64,000 bases of DNA, from NCBI RefSeq assembly GCF_002803075.1, contig NZ_NNBK01000014.1, positions 62,001-126,000 on the forward strand, in the 5' to 3' direction. Positions 24,025-33,867 of the stretch are shown here, in pieces. Both the position numbers and the translations under genes were made by a program. The stretch's first letter is position 1, and every line of letters starts with the position of its first letter. The DNA comes from Streptomyces sp. CB01373 (GTDB lineage: Bacteria; Actinomycetota; Actinomycetes; Streptomycetales; Streptomycetaceae). The notes under the pieces were generated by a model. It made no database searches. It was not told the DNA's origin and saw only the letters and a list, made by a program, of their open reading frames with translations.

Positions 24025-26564
24025 GTGGTTTGCCTTTCTGGTTCGGCGAGTCGTGCGGGGCCGCGAAGGCTTTCCGCGGCCCGCAGGGTGAGGACCATCG
24101 TCAGACCGCCACCGGGCGTGTCCTCGGCGTCGAGCGTGCCGCTCATGGCCTCGGCGAAGCCGCGTGCCACGGCGAGGCCGAGGCCCACGCCGGCTCCGCG
24201 CGGGGCGTCGCCGTGCCGCTGGAACGGCTCGAAGATACGGTTCTTGGCCTCGTCGGGGACGCCCGGTCCGCGGTCGACGACCCGGACCTCGACCCGGTCG
24301 GCCATGGCGCTGGCGGACACCACCACCTGCTCGTCCGCCGGACTGTACTTCACGGCGTTCTCCACCAGGTTGGCGACCGCGCGCTCCAGCAGCCCGGGGT
24401 CGACGGCGACCATCGGCAGGTACTCCGGGATGTCCAGGTGGACGCTGTCCTCGGGCACCCCTCCCAGCGCCATCGGCACCACCTCGTCGAGGTCGATCTC
24501 ACGGATCAGCGGAGTGACGGTGCCGGTCTGGAGGCGGGACATGTCGAGCAGGTTGCCCACGAGGTGGTCGAGCCGGTCGGCGCCCTCCTCGATGCCCTGG
24601 AGCAGCTCCGCGCGGTCCTCCTCGGACCACTCGACGTCCTCGGACCTGAGCGAGGAGACGGCCGCCTTGATCCCGGCGAGCGGGGTGCGCAGATCGTGGC
24701 TGACGGCGGCGAGCAGCGCGGTGCGGATGCGGTTGCCCTCCGCGAGGGCGCGGGCCTGGTCGGCTTCCTCCTGGAGGCGCCGGCGTTCCAGGACGACGGC
24801 GGCCTGGGCGGCGAAGGCGGCCAGCACGCGGCGGTCGGAGGCGGGCAGCACCCGTCCGGTCAGCGCCAGCGCCATGTGGTCGCTGACGGGCATGTCCACG
24901 GCCGCGTCCTCGGGGCGCTGGAGCGGCCCGCCCGTGCCCACACGGCCGGCGCAGGTCCAGGGGTCCACCTCGCTCTGCCGCTCCAGGAGGGCCACCGACT
25001 CCATGCCGAAGGTCTCGCGGACCCGCTCCAGCAGCGCCTCAAGGCTGGTCTCCCCGCGCAGCACGCTGCCCGCGAGGAAGGACAGTATCTCCGCCTCGGC
25101 GCGCAGCCGGGCGGCCTGGTGGGTGCGGCGGGCGGCGAGGTCCACCACGGAGGCCACGGACACGGCGATCCCGACGAAGATCGCGATGGCCACGATGTTC
25201 TTGGGGTCGGCGATGGTGAGCCGGTGCAGGGGCGGTGTGTAGTAGTAGTTCAGCAGCAGCGATCCGACGGCCGCCGAGGCGAGCGCCGGCAGCAGCCCGC
25301 CCAGCAGGGCCGCGGCCACCGTCAGGGCGAGGAACAGCAGCATGTCGTTGGCGAGGCCGAGGTCCACGGTGTTCAGCAGCAGCGCGAGGATCACCGGGCC
25401 GGCGACCGCGACCGTCCAGCCCCAGACGATCCGGGCCCGTCCGAGCCGGGCACCGCGGGCCACCGGCAGTCCGCGCCCCTTGGCGACCTGTCCGTGGGTG
25501 ACGATGTGCACGTCGAGGTCGGGGCCCGACTCGCGGGCCACCGTGGCGCCCACGCCCGGTCCGAAGATGTACTGCCAGGTCTTGCGGCGCGAGGAGCCCA
25601 GCACGATCTGGGTGGCGTTGACCCCGCGGGCGAAGTCGAGCAGCGCGGCCGGTATGTCGTCGCCGACGACATGGTGGAAGGTGCCGCCCAGGTCCTCCAC
25701 GAGGGTGCGCTGGACGGCCAGCTCCTTCGGGGAGGCGGAGGTCAGTCCGTCGCTGCGGGCGATGTAGACGGCCATGACCTCCCCTCCGGCGCCCTTCTCG
25801 GCCAGGCGGGCCGCCCGGCGGATCAGGGTGCGCCCCTCGGGACCGCCGGTCAGGCCGACGACGATCCGCTCGCGCGAGCCCCAGATCCTGGAGACCTGGT
25901 GCTCGCTCCGGTAGCGCTGGAGGTACTCGTCGACACGGTCGGCCACCCACAGCAGGGCCAGCTCGCGCAGCGCGGTGAGGTTGCCGGGCCGGAAGTAGTT
26001 GGACAGGGCGGCGTCGACCTTGTCCGACTTGTAGATGTTGCCGTGGGCCATCCGGCGGCGGAGGGCCTCGGGCGACATGTCGACCAGCTCGATCTGGTCG
26101 GCCCGCCGCACCACCTCGTCGGGGACGGTCTCCCGCTGCCGTACGCCCGTGATCGACTCGACCACGTCGCCGAGGGACTCCAGGTGCTGGATGTTGACCG
26201 TGGAGATGACGTCGACACCGGCCGCGAGCAGCTCCTCCACGTCCTGCCAGCGCTTGGCGTTGCGGGAGCCGGGGATGTTGGTGTGGGCGAGTTCGTCCAC
26301 CAGGGCGACGGCCGGGGCGCGGCGCAGCACGGCGTCGACGTCCATCTCGGTGAACGTGCTCCCGCGGTACTCCAGCGCCTTGCGGGGGACCTGCTCGAGA
26401 CCGTGCAGCATCACCTCGGTGCGCAGCCGGTCGTGGTGCTCGACGAACGCCACGACGCAGTCGGTGCCCCGCTCCACCCGGCGGTGTGCCTCGGAGAGCA
26501 TCGCGTACGTCTTGCCGACGCCCGGTGCCGCACCGAGATAGATCCGAAGCTTGCCGCGTCCCAT
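24021..26564 (-). CDS. kdpD: KdpD-type potassium/turgor sensor histidine kinase
   Basis: 847 residues. Order: KdpD N-terminal domain with Walker A GAAPGVGKTYAML and VDELAHTNIPGSRN; a universal-stress-protein domain (about 240-360, GLTGGPEGRTLIRRA); four membrane helices (about 395-490); a GAF-like domain; the dimerisation histidine in AVSHDLRTPLAGIKA; and an ATPase domain with NLVENAVKYSP, DRGPGVP and GVGLGLAVARG. Full length for KdpD. The universal-stress domain is where c-di-AMP binds in Firmicutes KdpD, which fits the riboswitch and KimA-like genes nearby, though binding here is inference. Confidence 0.92.
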   Translation of the reverse strand: MGRGKLRIYLGAAPGVGKTYAMLSEAHRRVERGTDCVVAFVEHHDRLRTEVMLHGLEQVPRKALEYRGSTFTEMDVDAVLRRAPAVALVDELAHTNIPGSRNAKRWQDVEELLAAGVDVISTVNIQHLESLGDVVESITGVRQRETVPDEVVRRADQIELVDMSPEALRRRMAHGNIYKSDKVDAALSNYFRPGNLTALRELALLWVADRVDEYLQRYRSEHQVSRIWGSRERIVVGLTGGPEGRTLIRRAARLAEKGAGGEVMAVYIARSDGLTSASPKELAVQRTLVEDLGGTFHHVVGDDIPAALLDFARGVNATQIVLGSSRRKTWQYIFGPGVGATVARESGPDLDVHIVTHGQVAKGRGLPVARGARLGRARIVWGWTVAVAGPVILALLLNTVDLGLANDMLLFLALTVAAALLGGLLPALASAAVGSLLLNYYYTPPLHRLTIADPKNIVAIAIFVGIAVSVASVVDLAARRTHQAARLRAEAEILSFLAGSVLRGETSLEALLERVRETFGMESVALLERQSEVDPWTCAGRVGTGGPLQRPEDAAVDMPVSDHMALALTGRVLPASDRRVLAAFAAQAAVVLERRRLQEEADQARALAEGNRIRTALLAAVSHDLRTPLAGIKAAVSSLRSEDVEWSEEDRAELLQGIEEGADRLDHLVGNLLDMSRLQTGTVTPLIREIDLDEVVPMALGGVPEDSVHLDIPEYLPMVAVDPGLLERAVANLVENAVKYSPADEQVVVSASAMADRVEVRVVDRGPGVPDEAKNRIFEPFQRHGDAPRGAGVGLGLAVARGFAEAMSGTLDAEDTPGGGLTMVLTLRAAESLRGPARLAEPERQTT

Positions 26565-26797
26565 GGCCCCATTGTCTTCCCGTCACGGCTCCGTATGCCG
26601 CGTCGACCTTACGGCCGATAATCGCGACATAAGGGGTCGCGCGGGGGCGGATGGCCGTCTTTGACACAACCCTGACGGACACGACCCCGACGTGCGCGGG
26701 GTCGGGGCGGGAGGGCGACACGGGGGTACGACGTCACGGCCATACGGCCTCAGGGCGTCAGAGCATCAGGCCGTCAGGGCTTCAGGGCTTCAGGGCG
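26565..26797. other. Intergenic with short direct repeats
   Basis: The kdpD upstream region. At 26745-26797 a 9-10-bp unit (CAGGGCTT / CAGGGCGT variants after TCAGG) is repeated about six times in tandem immediately past the ABC ATPase stop. No hairpin terminator is obvious. Confidence 0.5.
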
Positions 26798-27490
<693 letters not shown>

Positions 27491-27622
27491 GTGCCCTCCC
27501 CGTTCACGCCCCCGTGGACCGGGCGCCAGTATCACCAGCCGCGCCCGTCCGTTCAATATCCAGACGAACGGACGTCCGCGAAGGTTTCCGGCCGGAGCCG
27601 CGGCGGAGTCCGCGCACGGCGG

Positions 27623-27649
27623 AGGGCCGCACCGCGGAGGTACGGCCCT
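27623..27649 (-). terminator. Hairpin downstream of the DUF3710 gene
   Basis: AGGGCCG paired with CGGCCCT around a short loop, 40 bp past the DUF3710 stop on the minus strand. Confidence 0.5.
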
Positions 27650-27689
27650 GGGTCCTGTCGATGAGAGGACCGTGTCCGGCTGACCGCGG

Positions 27690-28457
27690 TCAGCGGACCT
27701 CGGTGATCTCCGGTCCGCGCTGGAGCTGGCCCATCCCGCCGGAGAAGCGCGACTGGCCCTCGTCCTGCTGGACGCCCTCGGGCACCATCTGCGCGTCGTT
27801 CGGCAGCTTGAGGACGATCGGGTCGCGGGGCGCCATCGGGCCCTCGCCGCGGACCACGACCGTGTCCCGGAAGATCTGCTCGAGCAGTCCGGCCGCCTGC
27901 GGCTGCACCGCGCCCTGCCCGGAGATCACCCCGCGCAGGAACCAGCGGGGACCGTCGACGCCGACGAACCGCACGACCTGGTAGCCGCCCGTGCCGTCCG
28001 GCAGCTGCACCGGCACCTGCGCGCGCAGCTCCCAGCCCAGCGGACCCTCGACCTCGTCGATGATGCCGCCCTGCTGGGTGATGCCGCTGCCGATCTCCTC
28101 GCGCACCTCGCCCCAGATGCCCTCGCGCTTGGGCGCGGCGAAGGCCTGCAACTGGATGGCGCTGTCGTGCAGGACGACGGTCGCCGCGACGATCGCGTCG
28201 CCCGCGACCTCGACCCGCAGCTCCATGCCCTCGACACCCGGTACGAACATCCCGCCGAGGTCCACGCGGCCCTCGGCCGGCTCGCGCACCTCGGAGCTGT
28301 CCCAGGGCCCGTCGGGCCGCGGTCCGGGCTCGAGCCGCAAGCGCTCGCGCTCACCCTTCACGTCCACGTCCGCCTCGGTGTCGACGCTGTCGACGACCTG
28401 CTCGGCCTCGCCGGCCGCGTCCTCGGCGGCACCCTTCTTGTTGCGACGTCCGAACAC
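27690..28457 (-). CDS. DUF3710 protein
   Basis: 255 residues from GTG 28457, which begins one base before the dut stop. The N-terminus is FGRRNKKGAAEDAA, then an acidic stretch. The conserved body has DLGGMFVPGVEGMELRVEV, LQAFAAPKREGIWGEVREEI and RWFLRGVISGQGA. The family is conserved in Actinobacteria immediately after dut; function unknown. No membrane segment. It probably forms an operon with dut and the thioesterase gene. Confidence 0.9.
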   Translation of the reverse strand: MFGRRNKKGAAEDAAGEAEQVVDSVDTEADVDVKGERERLRLEPGPRPDGPWDSSEVREPAEGRVDLGGMFVPGVEGMELRVEVAGDAIVAATVVLHDSAIQLQAFAAPKREGIWGEVREEIGSGITQQGGIIDEVEGPLGWELRAQVPVQLPDGTGGYQVVRFVGVDGPRWFLRGVISGQGAVQPQAAGLLEQIFRDTVVVRGEGPMAPRDPIVLKLPNDAQMVPEGVQQDEGQSRFSGGMGQLQRGPEITEVR

Positions 28458-28458
28458 G

Positions 28459-29010
28459 TCACTGTCCTTCCCGGTCGGATACGACCGAAGCGTATCGATT
28501 CCCACCCGCCGGCCCGCCCATGGCGGCCCGGCCGTTCGTGCCGCTCGCACCGTCCACGGCGGCGTGGCCGCCGGTGGACCCGAAGCCCCCCTCGGCCCGC
28601 GCCGATCCGGGAAGCTCCGCCACCTCCTGGAAGCGGACCCTCTCGACCTGCTGGACGACCAGTTGGGCAATCCGGTCGAAGCGCTCGAACCGCACGGACT
28701 CGCGCGGGTCGAGATTCACCACGATCACCTTGATCTCCCCACGGTACCCGGCATCAACCGTCCCCGGGGCATTCACGAGGGCGACACCGCAGCGGGCGGC
28801 GAGTCCGGATCGCGGGTGCACGAAGGCCGCGTACCCCTCCGGGAGCGCGACAGACACTCCAGTGGGCAGTACCGCCCGCTCCCCCGGCGCCAGTTCGCAC
28901 GCCACGGTCGTGCGCAGATCGGCGCCCGCGTCACCGGGATGCGCGTACGCCGGAAGCGGTACGTCGGCGTCGACACGCCGGATCAGCACGTTCAGGGGCT
29001 CACGGCTCAC
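28459..29010 (-). CDS. dut: dUTP diphosphatase
   Basis: 183 residues. GTG start at 29010 overlaps the preceding stop (GTGA). The five dUTPase motifs are visible: HPGDAGADLR, HPRSGLA, APGTVDAGYRGEI, RIAQLVVQQVE, and the flexible P-loop-like FGSTGG near the C-terminus. It hydrolyses dUTP to dUMP and keeps uracil out of DNA, acting as a trimer in the cytoplasm. The C-terminal tail (GTNGRAAMGGPAGGNRYAS) extends about 35 residues beyond the usual end. Confidence 0.95.
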   Translation of the reverse strand: MSREPLNVLIRRVDADVPLPAYAHPGDAGADLRTTVACELAPGERAVLPTGVSVALPEGYAAFVHPRSGLAARCGVALVNAPGTVDAGYRGEIKVIVVNLDPRESVRFERFDRIAQLVVQQVERVRFQEVAELPGSARAEGGFGSTGGHAAVDGASGTNGRAAMGGPAGGNRYASVVSDREGQ

Positions 29011-29591
29011 GGGTTCACCTCGAAGGCGCGGACGCGCCGGACCTGGTCGGGGTCGTTCATGACTGCCTGGATCTCCTGCTCGCGGCCGTGGTCGACGAAG
29101 TGGTCGACCTTGACCTCGACGAACAGGGCCTCGGCGCGGACGGCGACCGGCCCGTCGGGGCCGCCGACACGTCCGGTGGCCCTGGAGTAGATCTTCCGCC
29201 CGGCCACGGCGGTGACCTCGGCCTCCAGGTGCAGGACGGTGCCGACCGGCACCGGGCGCACGTAGTCCGTCTCCAGCCGCCCGGTCACGGCGATCGTCCG
29301 CAGCAGCCAGTTCAGCGAGCCGAGGGCCTCGTCGAGGGCGGTCGCGAGGACCCCGCCGTGGGCGAGGCCGGGCGCGCCCTGGTGGGCGGGCTGCACGGTG
29401 AACTCGGCGGTGATCGCGACGCCCTCCCCGGCCCGGGCCTGGAGGTGCAGCCCGTGCGGCTGCTCCTCGCCACAGCCGAAGCACTCTGCGTAGTGCGAGC
29501 CGAGGAGTTCGCCGGGCGCGGGGGCGTCGGGGTGCCGGACCGGGGCCACGGCGTCGGGCGGGGGCTGAAGAGCTGCGGAACTACCACTCAC
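29007..29591 (-). CDS. PaaI-family acyl-CoA thioesterase
   Basis: 194 residues, GTG start. Hotdog-fold signature QGAPGLAHGGVLATALDEALG, with the catalytic Asp/Glu helix (DEALG) and VTGRLETDYVRPVPVG. An N-terminal Cys pair (CFGCG) is also present, as in many actinobacterial relatives. It presumably hydrolyses acyl-CoA thioesters; the substrate is unknown. Translationally coupled to dut. Confidence 0.88.
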   Translation of the reverse strand: MSGSSAALQPPPDAVAPVRHPDAPAPGELLGSHYAECFGCGEEQPHGLHLQARAGEGVAITAEFTVQPAHQGAPGLAHGGVLATALDEALGSLNWLLRTIAVTGRLETDYVRPVPVGTVLHLEAEVTAVAGRKIYSRATGRVGGPDGPVAVRAEALFVEVKVDHFVDHGREQEIQAVMNDPDQVRRVRAFEVNP

Positions 29592-29648
29592 AGGCGCAGA
29601 CCTTACCCGCGCGTCGGCGCGGGCCCGTCACCGTGCCAAGCTTGGTTC

Positions 29649-30125
29649 ATGCAGCTCTCCGCCCAGCCCTACGAAGAACGCCTCACCGCGCCCCGTTCCT
29701 GGTGGCTGATCAGCCTTCTGATGGGCATCTCCTGCGCCCTGGTCCTGCTTCCCTTCGGCACCCTGCCGATGCTGGGCGGCCTGGTCGGCGGCACCGCGGC
29801 GTCGGCGGTCGTGGCGAGCTCCTACGGCTCGCCGCGGATCCGGGTCGTGGGCGGACTGCTGATCGCGGGCGAGGCGAAGATCCCGGTCACGGCGCTCGGC
29901 GAGACGGAGGTGCTGGACGCGGAGGAGGCGCGCGCCTGGCGCACCCACAAGGCCGACACCCGCGCCTTCCTGCTGCTGCGCGCCTACATCCCCGGGGCGC
30001 TGCGGGTGATCGTCACCGACCCCGAGGACCCCACGCCCTACCTGTACCTGTCGACGCGGGAGCCGGAGCGGCTGGCCGAGGCGCTGCGTGCGGCGCGGGC
30101 CGCCGTGGAGGCCGAGGCCGCGTAA
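29649..30125 (+). CDS. DUF3093 membrane protein
   Basis: 158 residues from ATG 29649. Two adjacent N-terminal membrane helices (WWLISLLMGISCALVLLPFG and MLGGLVGGTAASAVVAS) precede a soluble domain with LLIAGEAKIPVTALGE and YIPGALRVIVTDPEDPTPYL. Conserved in Actinobacteria next to dut, divergently transcribed. Role unknown. Confidence 0.9.
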   Translation: MQLSAQPYEERLTAPRSWWLISLLMGISCALVLLPFGTLPMLGGLVGGTAASAVVASSYGSPRIRVVGGLLIAGEAKIPVTALGETEVLDAEEARAWRTHKADTRAFLLLRAYIPGALRVIVTDPEDPTPYLYLSTREPERLAEALRAARAAVEAEAA

Positions 30126-30194
30126 CGCCCGTAACGCCGTCCAGGGGGCGCCGGGGCCGCGCGGCTTCGTACGGGTGACCCCGGGCGGCCGGGG

Positions 30195-31202
30195 TCAGCT
30201 CTCGGGCTTCCCGAAGCCGCCGGTGGCGTCGGGACCGTCGGTGGTACCGGAGCCGTCCAAGTCGTCGTCGGTGTCCTGGAGCCGCAGCGGGTGCCCGGCC
30301 GCCTCCAGGGACGGCAGCGGGGGCAGTTCGCCCCATGGGACCTGGACCTTGCGCAGGTCCGAGCGGATGCGGGCGGCGAGCCGTCTGGTCTCGCGCCGGT
30401 TCATCACGGCTCCGGCCGCGGCGCCCACCATGAAGGGCGTCAGCTTGGGCAGGCCCCGCGCCGTCCGCTTCATGATCTGCCGGCGCAGCTGGCGCTTCAC
30501 CCGGCCCCCGAGGGCGATGTCGATCGTCGTCGGATTCCGCACGTCGATCTTGCGCTCGTGCGACCAGGCGGCCAGATACGCGGTACTGCGGACCTTCAGA
30601 TTTCCGGGGGGCCGCGCCCCGTACACCTCGTGGAGTTCCGCGATCAGCTTGAGTTCGATCGCCGCGACTCCGGTGACCTCCGCGGCCAGCTGGGTCGGCA
30701 TCGCGGGCGGTACCGGCAGCATCGCCGCCGCGCCGACGCCCGCTCCGACCGTGGAGGAGGCGTGCGCCGCGCCCGCCACGAGCTTGTCCGCGAGCTGTTC
30801 GGGTCCGAGGCCGGGGAACTGCCGGCGGAGCGCGCCGAGGTCCCTCACGGGAATCCGCGGGGCCGTGTCGATGACGCGGTCGGTGAGGTACGAGAGGGCC
30901 ACCCTGGCGCGGCCACTGCTCACGCGTGCGCCGCTCCTGGCCACTCTCCCGACCGTGCGGGCGTGGTGCCGGAACGCCGAGGCCTGCCGCCGGACTGCGG
31001 GCGCGGATCCGCCCGCCGGGTCGGCGGGGTCACCGCGCCCCGAGACCGATGCGAGCGCGGGCGATCCCGCCGATCCGTCCGGATCGGTTGTACGGGACGG
31101 CCCTCGCTCGTCGTCACGCGCGCCGTTGGGGCCGTCGGGCGGCCCCGGGTCCGCTCCCCCGCGGGGGATGCGGCGCTTCCAAGGAGGGGTCGAGCCAGTC
31201 AC
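30195..31202 (-). CDS. Conserved hypothetical protein, possibly EcsC-like
   Basis: 335 residues, GTG start. The first 70 residues are Pro/Gly/Asp-rich and disordered. The central part (about 130-250) contains amphipathic and hydrophobic helices: VGAGVGAAAMLPVPPAMP, then LAAEVTGVAAIELKLIAELH EVYG, then a basic region (GGRVKRQLRRQIMKRTARG) and FMVGAAAGAVMNRRETRRLA. The GVAAIELKLIAELHEVYG pattern resembles EcsC-family proteins, but I am not sure. Acidic C-terminal tail. It precedes the DUF4193 gene in the direction of neither stress nor metabolism operons I recognise. Confidence 0.75.
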   Translation of the reverse strand: MTGSTPPWKRRIPRGGADPGPPDGPNGARDDERGPSRTTDPDGSAGSPALASVSGRGDPADPAGGSAPAVRRQASAFRHHARTVGRVARSGARVSSGRARVALSYLTDRVIDTAPRIPVRDLGALRRQFPGLGPEQLADKLVAGAAHASSTVGAGVGAAAMLPVPPAMPTQLAAEVTGVAAIELKLIAELHEVYGARPPGNLKVRSTAYLAAWSHERKIDVRNPTTIDIALGGRVKRQLRRQIMKRTARGLPKLTPFMVGAAAGAVMNRRETRRLAARIRSDLRKVQVPWGELPPLPSLEAAGHPLRLQDTDDDLDGSGTTDGPDATGGFGKPES

Positions 31203-31215
31203 GGCCGACCCTGCC

Positions 31216-31512
31216 TCAGTCGCAGTCGCGGCAGATCGGCTGACCGTTCTTCTCCCGGGCCAGCTGGCTGCGGTGGTGCACCAGGAAGCAGCTCATGCAG
31301 GTGAACTCGTCCTGCTGCTTGGGCAGCACCCGGACGGCCAGCTCCTCGTTCGAGAGGTCCGCGCCGGGCAGTTCCAGGCCTTCTGCGGCCTCGAACTCGT
31401 CGACGTCGACGGCCGAGGTGGACTTGTCGTTCCGCCTGGCCTTCAGCTCTTCCAGGCTGTCCGAGTCAACGTCGTCGTCGGTCTTGCGTGGGGTGTCGTA
31501 ATCGGTTGCCAT
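31216..31512 (-). CDS. DUF4193 zinc-ribbon-like protein
   Basis: 98 residues from ATG 31512. Very acidic N-terminus (TDDDVDSDSLEELKARR) and a C-terminal four-cysteine knuckle: CMSCFLVHHRSQLA then CRDCD. Family conserved across Actinobacteria and related to RbpA-neighbourhood small proteins. Likely binds zinc; function unknown. Its stop lies 13 bp before the next minus-strand start, so an operon is possible. Confidence 0.92.
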   Translation of the reverse strand: MATDYDTPRKTDDDVDSDSLEELKARRNDKSTSAVDVDEFEAAEGLELPGADLSNEELAVRVLPKQQDEFTCMSCFLVHHRSQLAREKNGQPICRDCD

Positions 31513-31905
31513 GTCGCTCTCCCCCTCTGGGTGTATGCGGTGTCTCCAGCGCACGTAACGCGTGAGAGGCCGGACTTGTGCCCGACCTGAGGCGGAGATT
31601 TTGCCTCACATCAAGGTCTGTTACTCAATCGACACCCAACCGCACTCCTCAAGAGTGATCGGTGTGGATGGCGATCGGGACCGTACACGGTCCGGATGCC
31701 CCGCTCCAAAGCGGTCCCACCGTGTACTTCCCGTGATCATGCCCCCTGAAAACCGGTATTTTTCCGGCATTTTGGGGGTTCACATGACCACGCAGAGTAG
31801 ATGGCCGGAAAACCGCCCATGTGATCGATCACACACGGTGAAGCCGGGAACGGCCCCGGGAATTTCCGCGCAAAGCGAACATCCCCGTGTGTCGGCGCAA
31901 TGATC
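31513..31905. other. Intergenic, promoter region of DUF4193 gene
   Basis: 393 bp, less GC-rich than its surroundings, between the DUF4193 start and the end of cutS. No gene is supported; short frames here lack ribosome-binding sites. It includes a TTTTCCGG repeat pair (near 31758 and 31806). No clear terminator for cutS is seen. Confidence 0.5.
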
Positions 31906-33207
31906 TCAGATCGGCAGCATCACTCGCATCACCAGCCCACCCCCCTCACGCGGCACGGCCGAAATGTGGCCTCCGTGAGCCCTCGCCACGGAACGGGCGA
32001 TGGACAGACCGAGACCGACACCCTTGTCGCTGCCGGTGCGCTCGGTGCGCAGCCGCCGGAAGGGCTCGAAGAGGTTGTCGATCTCGTAGGCCGGGACGAC
32101 CGGGCCGGTGTTGGTGACGACGAGGATCGCCTGACCGTGCTGGACGTCCGTGGTGACCTCCACCCACCCGCCCTCCCGTCTCCCGCCACCACCCTTGTTC
32201 GGAAGCGCTTCGCGCTGCACCTCCTCATTGGCCACGTTGTAGCGCACCGCGTTCTGCACCAGGTTCAGGGCGATCCGCTCCAGCAGCACGCCGTTGCCCT
32301 GGACCACCGCCGGCTTGCGCTCGCCGCGGATCACGACCCCCTTGGCCTCCGCCTCCCCGCGCACCTGGTCGATGGCCTGCGAGGCGACCTCGGCGAGGTC
32401 CACCGGCTTGCGCTCGACGATCTGGTTGTCGCTGCGGGCGAGCAGCAGCAGGCCCTCGACAAGCAGTTCGCTGCGCTCGTTGGTGGCCAGCAGGGTCTTG
32501 CCGAGCTGCTGGAGCTCCATCGGCGCGTGCGGGTCGGAGAGCTGCACCTCCAGCAGCGTGCGGTTGATCGCGAGCGGCGTGCGCAGCTCGTGCGAGGCGT
32601 TGCCGACGAAGCGCTGCTGGGCGGTGAAGGCCCGCTGCAGCCGCTCCAGCATGTCGTCGAAGGTGTCCGCGAGTTCCTTCAGCTCGTCGTCCGGGCCGTC
32701 CAGCTCGATCCGCCGGGACAGGTCGGAGCCGGCCACCGCGCGGGCGGTGCGGGTGATCCGGCCGAGCGGGGACAGCACACGGCCGGCCATCGCGTAGCCG
32801 AACGCGAAGGCGATCACGGCGAGGCCGAGCAGGGCGAGGAGCGAGCGGCTGAGCAGGCTGTCCAGGGCGGCCTGGCGCTGGTGGTCGATGCAGGCGCTGA
32901 TCGCGGCGTTGAACTCCGACAGCGACAGGTTGCCGTTGTCGACGCCCGGACAGTCGGTGCTGGTGACCCTCAGGGCGTTGAAGTCGACGATCTTGAACAG
33001 CGGTTGGTTGCCGGTGCGCAGGGCCTGCGCGGCGAGCAGGTAGATGATCGACAGCAGCAGGATGCCGGCGATCAGGAACATGCCGCCGTACAGCAGCGTC
33101 AGCCTTATCCGGATGGTCGGGCGCAGCCACGGGAAGGCGGGCTCCGGCCTTCTGGGGTCCCAGGTGGGTTTCGGGGGCGCCTGGGGCGGCGCCGGGGTCG
33201 CGGCCAC
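31906..33207 (-). CDS. cutS: CutS-type sensor histidine kinase
   Basis: 433 residues, GTG start. Two membrane helices (LTLLYGGMFLIAGILLLSII and LLALLGLAVIAFAFGYAMAG) enclose an extracellular loop of about 70 residues with exactly two cysteines (TDCPGVDN and SACIDHQ), as in CutS, where they are thought to sense extracellular redox or secretion state. HAMP follows (RVLSPLGRITRTARAV). The phosphoacceptor is in NASHELRTPLAINR. ATP-binding boxes: NLVQNAVRYNV and VGLGLSIARSV. Pairs with the upstream cutR, six bases away. CutRS influences antibiotic production in Streptomyces. Confidence 0.88.
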   Translation of the reverse strand: MAATPAPPQAPPKPTWDPRRPEPAFPWLRPTIRIRLTLLYGGMFLIAGILLLSIIYLLAAQALRTGNQPLFKIVDFNALRVTSTDCPGVDNGNLSLSEFNAAISACIDHQRQAALDSLLSRSLLALLGLAVIAFAFGYAMAGRVLSPLGRITRTARAVAGSDLSRRIELDGPDDELKELADTFDDMLERLQRAFTAQQRFVGNASHELRTPLAINRTLLEVQLSDPHAPMELQQLGKTLLATNERSELLVEGLLLLARSDNQIVERKPVDLAEVASQAIDQVRGEAEAKGVVIRGERKPAVVQGNGVLLERIALNLVQNAVRYNVANEEVQREALPNKGGGGRREGGWVEVTTDVQHGQAILVVTNTGPVVPAYEIDNLFEPFRRLRTERTGSDKGVGLGLSIARSVARAHGGHISAVPREGGGLVMRVMLPI

Positions 33208-33213
33208 GGCGGC

Positions 33214-33867
33214 TCAGATCCGGTAGCCGGAGCCGGGCACGGTGACGATCACCGGGGGCTCGCCGAGCTTGCGCCGCAGCGTCATCACCGTGACGCGCAC
33301 GACGTTGGTGAACGGGTCGGTGTTCTCGTCCCAGGCCTTCTCCAGGAGCTGCTCCGCGGAGACCACGGCGCCCTCGCTGCGCATCAGGACCTCGAGGACC
33401 GCGAACTCCTTCGGCGCGAGCTGGACCTCCCTGCCGTCGCGGAAGACCTCGCGGCGGTTGGGGTCGAGCTTGATCCCGGCGCGCTCCAGGACGGGCGGCA
33501 GGGGCACGCTGGTGCGCCGGCCCAGGGCACGCACGCGTGCCGTCAGCTCGCTGAACGCGAAGGGCTTGGGGAGATAGTCGTCGGCGCCGATCTCCAGGCC
33601 CTCGACACGGTCGCTGACGTCGCCGGAGGCGGTGAGCATCAGCACGCGCGTGGGCATGCCCAGTTCGACGATCTTGCGGCAGACGTCGTCGCCGTGCACC
33701 AGCGGGAGGTCGCGGTCGAGGACGACCACGTCGTAGTCGTTGACGCCGATGCGCTCCAGGGCGGCCGCACCGTCGTACACGACGTCGACGGCCATGGCCT
33801 CCCGGCGCAGTCCGGTGGCCACCGCATCGGCGAGCAGTTGCTCGTCCTCGACGACGAGTACGCGCAC
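33214..33867 (-). CDS. cutR: CutR-type response regulator
   Basis: 217 residues from GTG 33867, with GGAAGGA eight bases upstream; this matches the length of known CutR. Receiver domain: VEDEQLLADAVATGLRREAM and DVVVLDRDLPLVHGDD with the phosphorylated Asp. OmpR-type winged helix: LAPKEFAVLEVLMRSEG and NVVRVTVMTLRRKLG. The frame can be read further upstream, but no better start exists. Confidence 0.9.
   Translation of the reverse strand: MRVLVVEDEQLLADAVATGLRREAMAVDVVYDGAAALERIGVNDYDVVVLDRDLPLVHGDDVCRKIVELGMPTRVLMLTASGDVSDRVEGLEIGADDYLPKPFAFSELTARVRALGRRTSVPLPPVLERAGIKLDPNRREVFRDGREVQLAPKEFAVLEVLMRSEGAVVSAEQLLEKAWDENTDPFTNVVRVTVMTLRRKLGEPPVIVTVPGSGYRI

Noticed and set aside
23341..26564. kdpFABC pump genes beside kdpED
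   Set aside because: Flanking genes on both sides are an OB-fold protein and an ABC ATPase; none of the Kdp pump motifs (P-type ATPase DKTGT) is present in the window.
24030..26621. 863-residue open frame on the plus strand opposite kdpD
   Set aside because: It is the antisense shadow of kdpD; the translation is Gly/Val/Gln/His-rich with no motif, and kdpD is complete on the other strand.
30088..31590. 500-residue plus-strand frame opposite the EcsC-like and DUF4193 genes
   Set aside because: Antisense of two supported minus-strand genes; translation is Arg/Pro/Ser-rich.
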